A stretch of DNA of 64,000 nucleotides from Treponema sp. (GTDB lineage Bacteria; Spirochaetota; Spirochaetia; Treponematales; Treponemataceae). The stretch spans positions 39,840 to 103,839 of the forward strand of contig JAFLSO010000004.1 of NCBI GenBank assembly GCA_022510925.1. The letters are read 5' to 3'. The stretch's first letter is position 1. Every line of letters starts with the position of its first letter. Of the stretch, positions 49,869 to 57,933 are shown one piece after another. Under the pieces are notes generated by a model that made no database searches, was not told the origin of the DNA, and was given only the letters and a program-made list of their open reading frames with translations. Made by a program: the position numbers and the translations under genes.

Positions 49869-51662
49869 TCAGAATCTGTAGCAGATGCCAGCGTACATAT
49901 AGCAGTCAACCGAGTCAGAGAGTCCCTCCGCCCACTTATCCTTGAACAGTTTGGCAAGTTCCGCTTTCTCATCCGGGGTGCTGTATGTCTTTCCGTTATA
50001 ACTGTATGAGGGGTTATCGGGGTCACTTTCTTTGTTTTTATTCACAAGTCCGCCCGGATACATGTGTACGTCCACACCCTTGTTGCGCACGTACTCGAAC
50101 GTGAATCCGCCTTTGAACGAAAGCCGGCCCCACTTAAACCTGGGAAGGCTGTACTCGCCTGTGACGGAGCCCTGGAACACGTACATCTTATGGGCCTGCG
50201 TCATGAAGTTAAGATGGTTCTGTGATGTGTAAGTCTGTCTGCCCCCGGCCACCGCGGTCGCCTCATACACGCTTCCGTCCGTGGCGTAAACGCCCTCATC
50301 AGAGGACAGATAAAACAGAGCCTCATCGTCCGTAAGGCTCTCGCTCACATTGGCGTGCCGCATGAACATGGTGCTCACTCCCAGGCTAAGGCGAGGGGCG
50401 GGCCTAAAATCCACCGAGAGCTTAAAACTGTCGGAGTTCGGCGGGATAGAGGCACCCATGGATATTCCGTTGTTAGTGTAATTCTGATAATTGCGTGTCC
50501 TTGCGCTCATCCTCATCGTGTCCCAGTTATCATACTCCCAGTGCGAGTAAGTGTACGGCGTGACGATAGTGTAATCCAGAGAGACGCGCGAGCAGAAAGA
50601 ATTCGCGGGAGTGTATATCAGCCCTGTCCGGGCCGCTATGCGAATCCTTGTGTCCCAGTTGAATTTGACCAGACCGTTCACATCTATGTCGTCCACGAAA
50701 ATGTCAGTGGCCCACAGAAAGCCGTCCATGGGCCTCACGCTCGCCGTTATCCCCATCTGAAGATTGTCATTGTTTCCGCCAAGCCCCTGCACCGCCATGT
50801 AAGGCGCGGGAATGAGGTATGACGGCTCGAACCTGTTCCCGTAAACGATGTTCTCATAATACGAGAAAGAGAATATCCTTGAGACCTTGAATTCCAGCAC
50901 GTGGAACGCAAGGAATTTGTTCGGAAGGAGAGTGCCAAGTCTTCCGTCATAGCTGGACGTAGCGCCCAATGCGGATATCTGCTGGGCGTATGAGAATCTT
51001 CTGGCCGAGTACGTGAGGGAGAAATTAGCGGCATGATACGCGGTGTCGTTCAGGCAGAGCCCGTCGTCCAGAAACTGCCCGTACCCCGTCCTGTTAACAC
51101 CCGCCTGCGCGAACAGCCTTGTGTTTCCCACGGCAATGCTGTCATCCGTGTCAAGATATAAGAACATGGGCCCTATGGTCGCAGGATCCTGAATGGCATC
51201 GTAGGCGTAGTTAGTGAACAGAGGATTAAAGTCCATGTAGTTTTTTTGGGTGCGGCCCACAAAGCCCAGTTTGTAGCCGAACGAAACTAAGTCATGGAAA
51301 AGGGAAAGGTCGCCCGTCACCCTGGGAATGGCGGTGAGCATGAACGCGCCGGAATCATTGAAAGTGGCGCCGTTGGCCAGAATCTCAAGCTCGGCGCTCC
51401 ATGGTTTTCCAGTGACCTCCTCCCAAATCCGGGAGGCCGCCTCCGTGTCGCGCTCAGAGCCGCCCTGCATCACCTGTGACAGTATGTCTTTTATGACGGC
51501 GACAGGATATGGCCTCAGAGGCGGAAGCTTGGCCACTATGCCCCTTAGCTCCCATGACTGCGCCAGCGTGTAAAACTCGTGGGAAGGATCGGATGATACC
51601 TGCGCACCAAGAGCACAGGCGCACAGGACAAGACTGAAAAACAAAGCCAGTTTTTTTCGCAT
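49869..51662 (-). CDS. Large predicted outer-membrane beta-barrel (Wzi-like)
   Basis: A 597-residue exported protein with a signal peptide (about 1-20, ending CALGAQ). After a short N-terminal helical part (about 25-85, with LPPLRPYPVAVIKDILSQ), the rest is a run of aromatic-rich amphipathic strands ending in Tyr-Arg-Phe, the typical C-terminal aromatic of outer-membrane barrels. The helical start followed by a barrel resembles the capsule-assembly Wzi family, which I infer only from layout. It probably serves as a surface receptor or porin. The start is set by GGAG and signal-peptide logic. It shares a transcript with thiI. Confidence 0.82.
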   Translation of the reverse strand: MRKKLALFFSLVLCACALGAQVSSDPSHEFYTLAQSWELRGIVAKLPPLRPYPVAVIKDILSQVMQGGSERDTEAASRIWEEVTGKPWSAELEILANGATFNDSGAFMLTAIPRVTGDLSLFHDLVSFGYKLGFVGRTQKNYMDFNPLFTNYAYDAIQDPATIGPMFLYLDTDDSIAVGNTRLFAQAGVNRTGYGQFLDDGLCLNDTAYHAANFSLTYSARRFSYAQQISALGATSSYDGRLGTLLPNKFLAFHVLEFKVSRIFSFSYYENIVYGNRFEPSYLIPAPYMAVQGLGGNNDNLQMGITASVRPMDGFLWATDIFVDDIDVNGLVKFNWDTRIRIAARTGLIYTPANSFCSRVSLDYTIVTPYTYSHWEYDNWDTMRMSARTRNYQNYTNNGISMGASIPPNSDSFKLSVDFRPAPRLSLGVSTMFMRHANVSESLTDDEALFYLSSDEGVYATDGSVYEATAVAGGRQTYTSQNHLNFMTQAHKMYVFQGSVTGEYSLPRFKWGRLSFKGGFTFEYVRNKGVDVHMYPGGLVNKNKESDPDNPSYSYNGKTYSTPDEKAELAKLFKDKWAEGLSDSVDCYMYAGICYRF

Positions 51663-51730
51663 ATCAGCATCTCCATAATAAAAGCCGGAGCCTGTGTGCC
51701 AGAAAAAGGCACGGGTATTCCAGCAAAAGA

Positions 51731-51758
51731 AATATATCCTAAAAATCCCGAAATGCAA
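51731..51758 (-). promoter_or_regulatory. Promoter of the barrel-thiI operon
   Basis: Minus strand: -35 TTGCAT (51758-51753), 16-base spacer, -10 TATATT (51736-51731). A leader of about 60 bases contains a GTGCC-TTTTTCT-GGCAC hairpin and the GGAG site of the gene starting at 51662. Confidence 0.55.
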
Positions 51759-51858
51759 AGTACCCGGCACACTCACTGAACGCAAGGTAGACAAGAGTGG
51801 CGCATTATCCCCTGCCCAGACGGAAAGTCCGCATCATGACGCGCTCGCATCGCAGTAA

Positions 51859-51870
51859 CCTAACGTTAGG
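51859..51870. repeat. Perfect palindrome CCTAACGTTAGG
   Basis: A 12-bp perfect palindrome in the intergenic region between the divergent barrel gene and udg. Near-matches occur at 41125, 52179, 52283, 52317 and 54958. Confidence 0.5.
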
Positions 51871-51952
51871 ATATACTGACAGAGCAGAGCCCCTGCAATG
51901 CCTGACCGCATTCCGCGGAGCATGAGTGGCAGCGGCGGGCGCCGCGCGGTCC

Positions 51953-51981
51953 TTGAACCCGGGCCCCTTATGCGCTATAAT
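51953..51981 (+). promoter_or_regulatory. Leaderless-type promoter of udg
   Basis: -35 TTGAAC (51953-51958), 17-base spacer, -10 TATAAT (51976-51981), CGCATC, then ATG at 51988. The 5' frame extension to 51898 contains this promoter and is therefore unlikely to be translated. Confidence 0.8.
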
Positions 51982-51987
51982 CGCATC

Positions 51988-52923
51988 ATGACCGCGCAAG
52001 AGAAAGCAGACATTTACAATCTCCTTAAAAAAGCCGCCTGCCACGCGCAGGGGTTCATGCCCAGGGAGTTCGCCTGCGAGCCTCCTGCTTTCATGGACGA
52101 TGCGGAAACGGAAGTCACGGAGAATGACGCAACAACTGACGCGCGGCCTGAAATTCCCGCCGCTTACGGCGCTGATGAACGAACGTTAGCCATAAATTCA
52201 GTGCCTGACGGAGGCTCACGTCCGGCTAACGAACGGTCAGAGGCGCAGAATGGGCATTCTCCGGCCGATTCCGGGCAGGCTCCGGAACGTTCGGCAGGCT
52301 CCGGAGCCGAAGACTACCGAACGTTCGGTCAGAAAAACGCGCGATCCGGCATCACTTTGGACGAGATATGCGAGAGAATCCGCTCATGCAGCAACTGCGT
52401 TCTGGGCACCACACGCATCAACACTGTTCCAGGTGAGGGCGTGGAGAATCCGCTGGTACTTGTGATAGGAGAAGGCCCCGGAGAGGACGAGGATAAGACC
52501 GGCCGTCCTTTCGTGGGAAGAGCGGGACAACTGCTGGACAAAATGCTGGCTGCCATACAGCTTGACAGAAACAGAAACTGCTACATCGCCAACATAGTCA
52601 AATGCCGTCCGCCGCACAACAGGACTCCCATGCCGGATGAGGCGTCCGCATGCGCAGGATTCCTGCAGGCGCAGATTCACATACTCAGGCCCAAGATGAT
52701 ACTGGCGATGGGACGCACCGCCGTCCAAAATCTCCTCCACACAGAGCAGGGTATAAACGCACTGCGCGGAAAATTCTTCGATTTGGACGGCATACCCCTG
52801 CTGGCCACATACCACCCTTCAGCGCTTCTCAGGAACGAAACGCTCAAACGCCCTGCCTGGGAGGATCTTAAAACATTCAAGGCAAGGCTTAAAGAGCTCA
52901 GCCCTGATTACGACAAGATTTGA
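51988..52923 (+). CDS. Iron-sulfur uracil-DNA glycosylase (family 4 type)
   Basis: Removes uracil from DNA as the first step of base-excision repair. The 311-residue protein has a catalytic core of about 190 residues (about 115-305). The iron-sulfur cysteines begin in RSCSNCVLGTTR and IVKCRPPHN. The uracil-pocket motif is GEGPGEDEDKTGRPFVGRAG (about 153-172), and the DNA-binding loop is TYHPSALLR near the C-terminus. Before the core lies a low-complexity extension of about 110 residues, rich in Glu, Asp, Ala and Ser and containing several copies of a GAACGTTC-type DNA motif. Its 3' end overlaps the convergent glycosyltransferase by 16 bases. Confidence 0.92.
   Translation: MTAQEKADIYNLLKKAACHAQGFMPREFACEPPAFMDDAETEVTENDATTDARPEIPAAYGADERTLAINSVPDGGSRPANERSEAQNGHSPADSGQAPERSAGSGAEDYRTFGQKNARSGITLDEICERIRSCSNCVLGTTRINTVPGEGVENPLVLVIGEGPGEDEDKTGRPFVGRAGQLLDKMLAAIQLDRNRNCYIANIVKCRPPHNRTPMPDEASACAGFLQAQIHILRPKMILAMGRTAVQNLLHTEQGINALRGKFFDLDGIPLLATYHPSALLRNETLKRPAWEDLKTFKARLKELSPDYDKI
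52178..52329. repeat. Cluster of AACGTT palindromes in the udg N-terminal extension
   Basis: Copies read ACGAACGTTAGCC (52178-52190 region), GGCTAACGAACGG (52223-52235, half-site form), CCGGAACGTTCGG (52282-52294) and the perfect 14-bp palindrome ACCGAACGTTCGGT (52316-52329). They fall in the low-complexity coding part before the catalytic core. Confidence 0.5.
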
Positions 52924-54131
52924 CTCACCGCGGCCTCAAGGGACTGAGAGCTTACGACATCCGGGAAAACATCAAGCACGGCGTTGTAAAATGCCACATG
53001 ACGCTTACCATAAGTTGTAAAAGAAAACTGTTTCGCCACAGTACGGGAAAACTGACCAAATTCCGCGCACTTCTCTTTCTGAGAAGCAAGTTCCAGAAGT
53101 GTCTCTTCCATGGCACCGTCTGTATCACACTGAAAGCCATTTTTGCCGTCATACACTGTGTCAGAGAAACTTGCGTCTCTTCTACACACTATAGGAAGGC
53201 CGGCAGCAAGAGCCTCCAATATGGTCATTGAGTGCATCTCTGAAAGACTTGCCGTAATGAATATATCTCCTAAAGCATAATAACGGGGCAGATTCTCATA
53301 ATCCACAAAACCTGTAAAAATAATATTCTCAGAAAGATTGTTTTTCCTGACACTTTCCTCCAGATACTCAGCGGCACCTCCGGAACCCACGAACACGGTT
53401 TTTATATGCTGGTTCTTCTTAGTAATATTTATAATAAGGTCGCACAGTTCCTCCACACGTTTTTCCTCCACAACCCGTCCCACATACAGAAGCACAGTAT
53501 CCTCAGGCCTCAGACCCAAGGAAGAGCGAAGTTTCTGTACATCCTCATCAGAAAGGTGCGCTTTGCTAAAACGCTCAATGTCTATGGCATTAGGAATAAT
53601 CGCAGATGGTGTTTTAGGAAGCATGAAAGAGCGGTTAAAATAATCATGCGCTTTTTGCGAGACATTTATAAACGCATAAAACTGTTTGTATGCCTGCTGA
53701 ACCATTTTCCTAACAACTTTACGCGGAATCAAATTGCCCAGTGTCAGATAATGGCGGTAATAATCTTCCCACATCGTATGAGTCGTAGCAATTACAGGGA
53801 TGCCAAGCTCATGTCCTGCCACTATTGCCATGTGACCGATGGAAAACTCTGTATGAGAGTGTATAATCTGCACATTATGGGACTTAAGAAAATCCAAGAC
53901 CCTAATCTTATGAGGCAACCCCAAATACTGGCTGTCTCCAACTGGAACAGTTATGGACTGTACTCTCAGCACCATACCGTTCTCTGTAATGTTTGTGGCT
54001 GAATGCTCTGACACAGTGACCACAACTACATGATGTCCCATGTCAGAGAGCACTTTGCGCAGCTGCATTATCACCGTAACGACTCCACTCTTAGTGGGAA
54101 TATAACTATCTGAAAAAAGTGCGATGTTCAT
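52908..54131 (-). CDS. Glycosyltransferase, GT4 family, low G+C
   Basis: A 407-residue GT-B glycosyltransferase. N-terminal Rossmann start MNIALFSDSYIPTKSGVVTV; donor-site core LLYVGRVVEEKRVEELCDL (about 215-233); E-x7-E-like region SLSEMHSMTILEALAAGLPIV (about 300-320). It resembles the diacylglycerol or phosphatidylinositol mannosyltransferase branch that builds glycolipids, but the donor and acceptor are uncertain. Its base composition is clearly lower in G+C than its neighbours (sampled 60-base rows with 21-22 G/C, against 40 in priA), suggesting horizontal acquisition. The start has a TAAAAT box eight bases upstream and no Shine-Dalgarno site. Confidence 0.92.
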   Translation of the reverse strand: MNIALFSDSYIPTKSGVVTVIMQLRKVLSDMGHHVVVVTVSEHSATNITENGMVLRVQSITVPVGDSQYLGLPHKIRVLDFLKSHNVQIIHSHTEFSIGHMAIVAGHELGIPVIATTHTMWEDYYRHYLTLGNLIPRKVVRKMVQQAYKQFYAFINVSQKAHDYFNRSFMLPKTPSAIIPNAIDIERFSKAHLSDEDVQKLRSSLGLRPEDTVLLYVGRVVEEKRVEELCDLIINITKKNQHIKTVFVGSGGAAEYLEESVRKNNLSENIIFTGFVDYENLPRYYALGDIFITASLSEMHSMTILEALAAGLPIVCRRDASFSDTVYDGKNGFQCDTDGAMEETLLELASQKEKCAEFGQFSRTVAKQFSFTTYGKRHVAFYNAVLDVFPDVVSSQSLEAAVSQILS

Positions 54132-54139
54132 AATGATAG

Positions 54140-54168
54140 ATTTTAGATTATTCTTGCGAAAATGACAA
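54140..54168 (-). promoter_or_regulatory. Leaderless-type promoter of the GT4 gene
   Basis: Minus strand: -35 TTGTCA (54168-54163), 17-base spacer, -10 TAAAAT (54145-54140), eight bases, then ATG at 54131. It overlaps the priA promoter base for base, on the other strand. Confidence 0.7.
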
Positions 54169-54182
54169 CAACACAGTAAAAT
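54154..54182 (+). promoter_or_regulatory. Leaderless-type promoter of priA
   Basis: -35 TTGCGA (54154-54159), 17-base spacer, -10 TAAAAT (54177-54182), GCCCGGG, then ATG at 54190. An in-frame ATG at 54181 overlaps the -10 and is therefore not the likely start. Confidence 0.7.
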
Positions 54183-54189
54183 GCCCGGG

Positions 54190-56214
54190 ATGACACGCTA
54201 CATAGATGTGGTGCTTAATGTGCCGGTAAACCAGGCGTTCACTTACAAAGTTCCTCAGTCTGCGGACGGAGAGGAGCTTGAGGGGGATTTGTTCGGGCGG
54301 CGCGTGGAGGTGCGCTTCGGGAACCGTAAAATGCCCGGCATAATAAGCGCGTCTTACGAGGAGTTGCCCGGTACATGCGCCGTGGGAGAGGAGAGAATCA
54401 GGCCCGCGATACGCTTCATAGACAAGGAGCCTATCCTTACAAGGGAGCTGCTTTCGCTTGCGGAATGGATGAGCGCTTACTACCTTTCTCCAATCGGCGA
54501 GGCGGTTTTCACAATGATTCCGTCAGGAAGACGCGAGACAGACAGCCTTGGATTCTCTTTTCTGGAGGAGGCGGAGGACTTCACTCCACGGGCACTGAGC
54601 GACGAGCAGCTGAAGGCGGTGGAAGGAATACTGGGCGCGGAAAAAAACTCCTCCGCCCCATCCGGGCACCGGACGGACTTCCACTATCTTTACGGAATGA
54701 CGGGCAGCGGAAAAACGGAAGTGTTTCTTTCCGCGGCGGAGCGTGTCCTTTCCTGCGGCGAGGGCGTAATTTATCTGGTACCTGAGATCTCCCTGACGTC
54801 GCAGGTGGTGGAGGCCGTGGTGAGAAGATTCGGTAACACGGCGGCGGTGCTCCATTCCGGCCTCACCCCCAGCCAGAAACTTAACGAGTGGAAACGGATA
54901 CTCAGCCGGGACGCACAGGTTGTGATAGGCGCGCGCAGCGCAGTGTTCGCCCCTGTACCTAACGTTGGGTTAATAATCATAGACGAGGAGCATGACGGCT
55001 CATACAAAGCGGGCTCAAGCCCCAGATACCACGCCCGCCAGGTGGCCATGCACAGGGCAAGCACGCTCGGGATTCCCCTTGTCATGGGAAGCGCCACACC
55101 CTCCGTGGAGGCATGGAAATCCATGAGCGACGGCTCCATAAAAAAGCACACCCTCACCAGACGGCTGGCTGGCGGCGCGATGCCTCACATAGAGAGCGTG
55201 AATTTAAGCCATGAGCGCAGAAGCGACTCCTGTCTCTCCTCACACCTTATAAAAGAAATGAAGCGCACCCTGGACGAGAACAGGCAGATCATTCTTTTCC
55301 TGAACAGGCGGGGATTCACACATTTTTTCAGATGCAGCACATGCGGCTATGAGCTTAAGTGCAGGAACTGCTCCGTGAGCATGACCTATCACCGTGCGGA
55401 GAAAAGGCTCCGCTGCCATTACTGCGGCTACACTGTCTCGCCGCCCGCGCAGTGCCCTGAATGCGGCTCCCTGGACGTGGGATATTCCGGGTTCGGCACT
55501 GAGTACATAGAGGCGGAGGTCAGGGCGAAATTCCCGTCTGCGAGACTCCTCAGAGTGGACACCGACAGCCTGTCCCACAAAGGCGAGCTGAAGGAGAAAT
55601 TGGACGCATTTAAAAACGGAGAGGCGGACATACTGCTCGGCACGCAGATGGTCGCAAAAGGCCTTAACTTTCCCGGACTGCAGCTCGTGGGCGTGGTCAT
55701 GGCCGACACTGCGCTTCACCTGCCGGATTTCCGCGCGGCGGAGAGGACGTTCGCGCTTATCACGCAGGTGGCGGGAAGAGCGGGGAGATTTTTCCCGGAC
55801 GGGAAAGTGATAGTGCAGAGCTACAGCCCTGAGCGGGAACCCATAGCCATGGCGGTAAAAGGCGACACGGAATCTTTCTACGCGGGCGAGATAATGCAGA
55901 GGGAGATTCTCTCGTTCCCGCCGTTCGTGAGGCTCCTTCGCCTTGTGTTCCGCTCGCAGGTTCCCGGTGCCGCAGAGACCGCAGCTTACGGGGCGGCGCA
56001 GATTCTAAGAAGCATATCAGGAGACGACGTGGACGTGCTCGGACCGTCCGCATGTCCACTGGAAAAAATAGCGCAGAATTTCAGGCACCAGGTGATCATG
56101 CGCTCAAAGAGCATAAAGTCCCTGCAGAAAGCGGCGGGGGCATTTATGACCGGGTACTCCGCGCCAAAGAACGTCTACATAGAGATAGACGTGGATCCTG
56201 TGAACCTGCTGTAA
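54190..56214 (+). CDS. priA: Primosomal helicase PriA
   Basis: Restarts stalled replication forks by loading the replicative helicase. The 674-residue protein begins with the DNA-end-binding part (about 1-105, YIDVVLNVPVNQAFTY). The helicase has Walker A YGMTGSGKTEVFL (about 165-177), the Walker B DEEH box as IIDEEHDGSYKAGSSP (about 257-272), and the AKGLNFPGLQLVGV and QVAGRAGRFFPDGKV motifs. The zinc-binding insert is complete, with CSTCGYELKCRNC, LRCHYCGYTV and QCPECGS supplying the cysteines. No Shine-Dalgarno site. It is convergent with truA, with only 17 bases between the stops. Confidence 0.96.
   Translation: MTRYIDVVLNVPVNQAFTYKVPQSADGEELEGDLFGRRVEVRFGNRKMPGIISASYEELPGTCAVGEERIRPAIRFIDKEPILTRELLSLAEWMSAYYLSPIGEAVFTMIPSGRRETDSLGFSFLEEAEDFTPRALSDEQLKAVEGILGAEKNSSAPSGHRTDFHYLYGMTGSGKTEVFLSAAERVLSCGEGVIYLVPEISLTSQVVEAVVRRFGNTAAVLHSGLTPSQKLNEWKRILSRDAQVVIGARSAVFAPVPNVGLIIIDEEHDGSYKAGSSPRYHARQVAMHRASTLGIPLVMGSATPSVEAWKSMSDGSIKKHTLTRRLAGGAMPHIESVNLSHERRSDSCLSSHLIKEMKRTLDENRQIILFLNRRGFTHFFRCSTCGYELKCRNCSVSMTYHRAEKRLRCHYCGYTVSPPAQCPECGSLDVGYSGFGTEYIEAEVRAKFPSARLLRVDTDSLSHKGELKEKLDAFKNGEADILLGTQMVAKGLNFPGLQLVGVVMADTALHLPDFRAAERTFALITQVAGRAGRFFPDGKVIVQSYSPEREPIAMAVKGDTESFYAGEIMQREILSFPPFVRLLRLVFRSQVPGAAETAAYGAAQILRSISGDDVDVLGPSACPLEKIAQNFRHQVIMRSKSIKSLQKAAGAFMTGYSAPKNVYIEIDVDPVNLL
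54958..54969. repeat. Dispersed near-palindrome CCTAACGTTGGG
   Basis: One mismatch from a perfect CCKAACGTTMGG palindrome, inside priA. Part of the dispersed set listed in the findings. Confidence 0.35.
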
Positions 56215-56231
56215 TCTTAAAATAGAGATTT

Positions 56232-57011
56232 CTACACGTGGCGCCTTACGCCGTCGAACCGCACCTGATGCAGAAAGAGGCCGCATGCGGGCGCGGTAAA
56301 AAGCGTCCTGCTCCTGTCACGGCTCTCCAAGACTGACTTAAACCAGGCGGCATCGTAGCCTTTCTGCTCGCCCTGAATCAGAGTGCCCGCTATGCTTCTT
56401 ACCATGCGCCATAAAAAGGCATTGGCCTCTATCTCAAACACCAGTGTGTCGTCTGTCTCCTCATAGAAGCGGGCGCCGTCTATGTAGCGGAACGTTGAAA
56501 CGCTCTGGTCCCCGGCAGCCGAGAAAGACGCGCAGTCCAGCTCCCCGCGCAGGCACTCCGCCATCTGATTAAGAATACTAACATCAGGTTTATATCCTAA
56601 GTGCCACACATAGCGCGTCCTGCTTGCGGGTATGATTTTCTGCGTGAAGAAAAAATAGCGGTATATGCGTGAGGTGGCGTTAAACCTGGAGCTGAAATCC
56701 TCAGGAACTTTTTTCGCGGACATAACGCGGACATCGCCGGGAAGCATGTCGTTAAGCGCGCGCACATAATTCTCCTCAGGCACAGTGTCAACGGGCGAGA
56801 AAAAATTGGCGGCCTGCCCCAGGGCATGGACTCCGCTGTCCGTCCTGCCGCTGCCCTGCACCGCCACAGGCACCCTTAGCATCCTGCAAAGCGCGCCCTC
56901 AAGCTCCCCCTGGACAGTCCGCACGGGCTTCTCTCCGGGAGGAGTATCCTGCCTCTGCCAGCCGCAGAAATCAGTTCCGTCATACGACAATGTGAGCAGG
57001 ATGTTAGTCAT
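56232..57011 (-). CDS. truA: tRNA pseudouridine(38-40) synthase TruA
   Basis: Converts U38, U39 and U40 in the anticodon stem of many tRNAs to pseudouridine. The 259-residue protein has the catalytic Asp in GSGRTDSGVHALGQAANF (about residues 53-70), the N-terminal LTLSYDGTDFCGWQRQ and the C-terminal FLWRMVRSIAGTLIQGE, all typical of TruA. The ATG overlaps the stop of the DUF2225 gene (ATGACTAA), so it is probably translated by coupling. An upstream in-frame start at 57080 lies inside that gene and is rejected. It ends the folP operon. Confidence 0.95.
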   Translation of the reverse strand: MTNILLTLSYDGTDFCGWQRQDTPPGEKPVRTVQGELEGALCRMLRVPVAVQGSGRTDSGVHALGQAANFFSPVDTVPEENYVRALNDMLPGDVRVMSAKKVPEDFSSRFNATSRIYRYFFFTQKIIPASRTRYVWHLGYKPDVSILNQMAECLRGELDCASFSAAGDQSVSTFRYIDGARFYEETDDTLVFEIEANAFLWRMVRSIAGTLIQGEQKGYDAAWFKSVLESRDRSRTLFTAPACGLFLHQVRFDGVRRHV

Positions 57012-57912
57012 CTTCGCCGAAAACGTTATTCGCGGAAAGGACCGCGGTAATCTTGTCGTACAAGGCGCGGGCCACCTCAAGCAGAGGTCCGGGCTTGCTT
57101 TTGCTTGATTTTCCCAGACCGAAAATGCGCGCTATGGCACGCTTGTACTCGTCCAGTTTCTTAAGCCGCAGTGACTCGTCCTCAGTCTGGCCGTATTTGA
57201 ACTCCAGCAGCCCGCACAGATAAATCACGCCGTCATAGCCGTAGTTCTTATCCACATCCGGGCCGAAATTCCCCACCGTCTCTATGGTCTCGATTCTGCC
57301 TGTCTCGTTTATGAGCGTCTGCTGGTAGAAGAAAAGCGCCTTGCGGTAAAAAGTCTCCGCAACGTAATCGTAATTATGGCCCGGGCACAGCCGGTGAATG
57401 TCTTTGCACAGCCATGCCAGGCGCAGAGAAATCATTGCGCGCTTAAACGTGGGCGCATACGCCAGGTCCACTTTCTCATAGGTCAGGAGAGCCAGATAGT
57501 ACATGGCCGCACCGTCAAACAGAGTGCGCTGGTCATGCAGGTTATAGTACGGGAAAACAGCCTCCACTGCCTTAGTGCGATGCTCGCTGTCCGCCTGTAT
57601 GCGCTCGAAACTCGCCTTGTCCTTTATCTCCGAGAAATCCTTCCAGAAAAACGCCACCTGGCACCTGGGGCAGCATCCTATGTCGTATATGAGGGGATAC
57701 ACGCGGCCGAATTTCTTTGACGGCTCGAATATCCTGTGCAGCTCGTCGGTAAGGTTCCCCGCTATCATGCGCCCGCCTCCCTTGTGCATGACCTCCTGCT
57801 GGAACGGCTTGTGGCAAACGGGGCAGTCTATCTTCTCTTTTGCCCAGTATGACACCACGGGCTTCTTGGGCTCCTGGGCTCCTCCTATAATCAAAGGATT
57901 GTTCTCTGCCAT
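57004..57912 (-). CDS. DUF2225 family protein
   Basis: A 302-residue cytoplasmic protein. It has zinc-finger-like CxxC pairs: one in IDCPVCHKPF (about 32-41) and one in IGCCPRCQVAFFW (about 75-87), which probably hold one zinc ion together. The rest is a helical repeat region with TPR-like spacing. DUF2225 proteins are found in spirochaetes, Firmicutes and Thermotogae but have no firmly assigned function. A GGAGG site lies six bases before the ATG. It lies between acpS and truA in the folP operon. Confidence 0.88.
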   Translation of the reverse strand: MAENNPLIIGGAQEPKKPVVSYWAKEKIDCPVCHKPFQQEVMHKGGGRMIAGNLTDELHRIFEPSKKFGRVYPLIYDIGCCPRCQVAFFWKDFSEIKDKASFERIQADSEHRTKAVEAVFPYYNLHDQRTLFDGAAMYYLALLTYEKVDLAYAPTFKRAMISLRLAWLCKDIHRLCPGHNYDYVAETFYRKALFFYQQTLINETGRIETIETVGNFGPDVDKNYGYDGVIYLCGLLEFKYGQTEDESLRLKKLDEYKRAIARIFGLGKSSKSKPGPLLEVARALYDKITAVLSANNVFGEDD

Positions 57913-57933
57913 AAAATTCCTCCGTCAGAGTTA

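Larger units (their letters stand above)
51663..51987. other. Divergent intergenic region, barrel gene and udg
   Basis: 325 bases with no gene supported. It holds the barrel-gene leader with a GTGCC / GGCAC hairpin, the barrel promoter (51731-51758), the perfect palindrome CCTAACGTTAGG (51859-51870) and the udg promoter (51953-51981). The palindrome lies between the two promoters and is a candidate operator. Confidence 0.5.

Noticed and set aside
52920-54131. Genomic island or mobile element around the low-G+C glycosyltransferase
   Set aside because: Only one gene is atypical; no integrase, transposase, tRNA or direct repeats flank it, so transfer of a single gene is the most that can be proposed.
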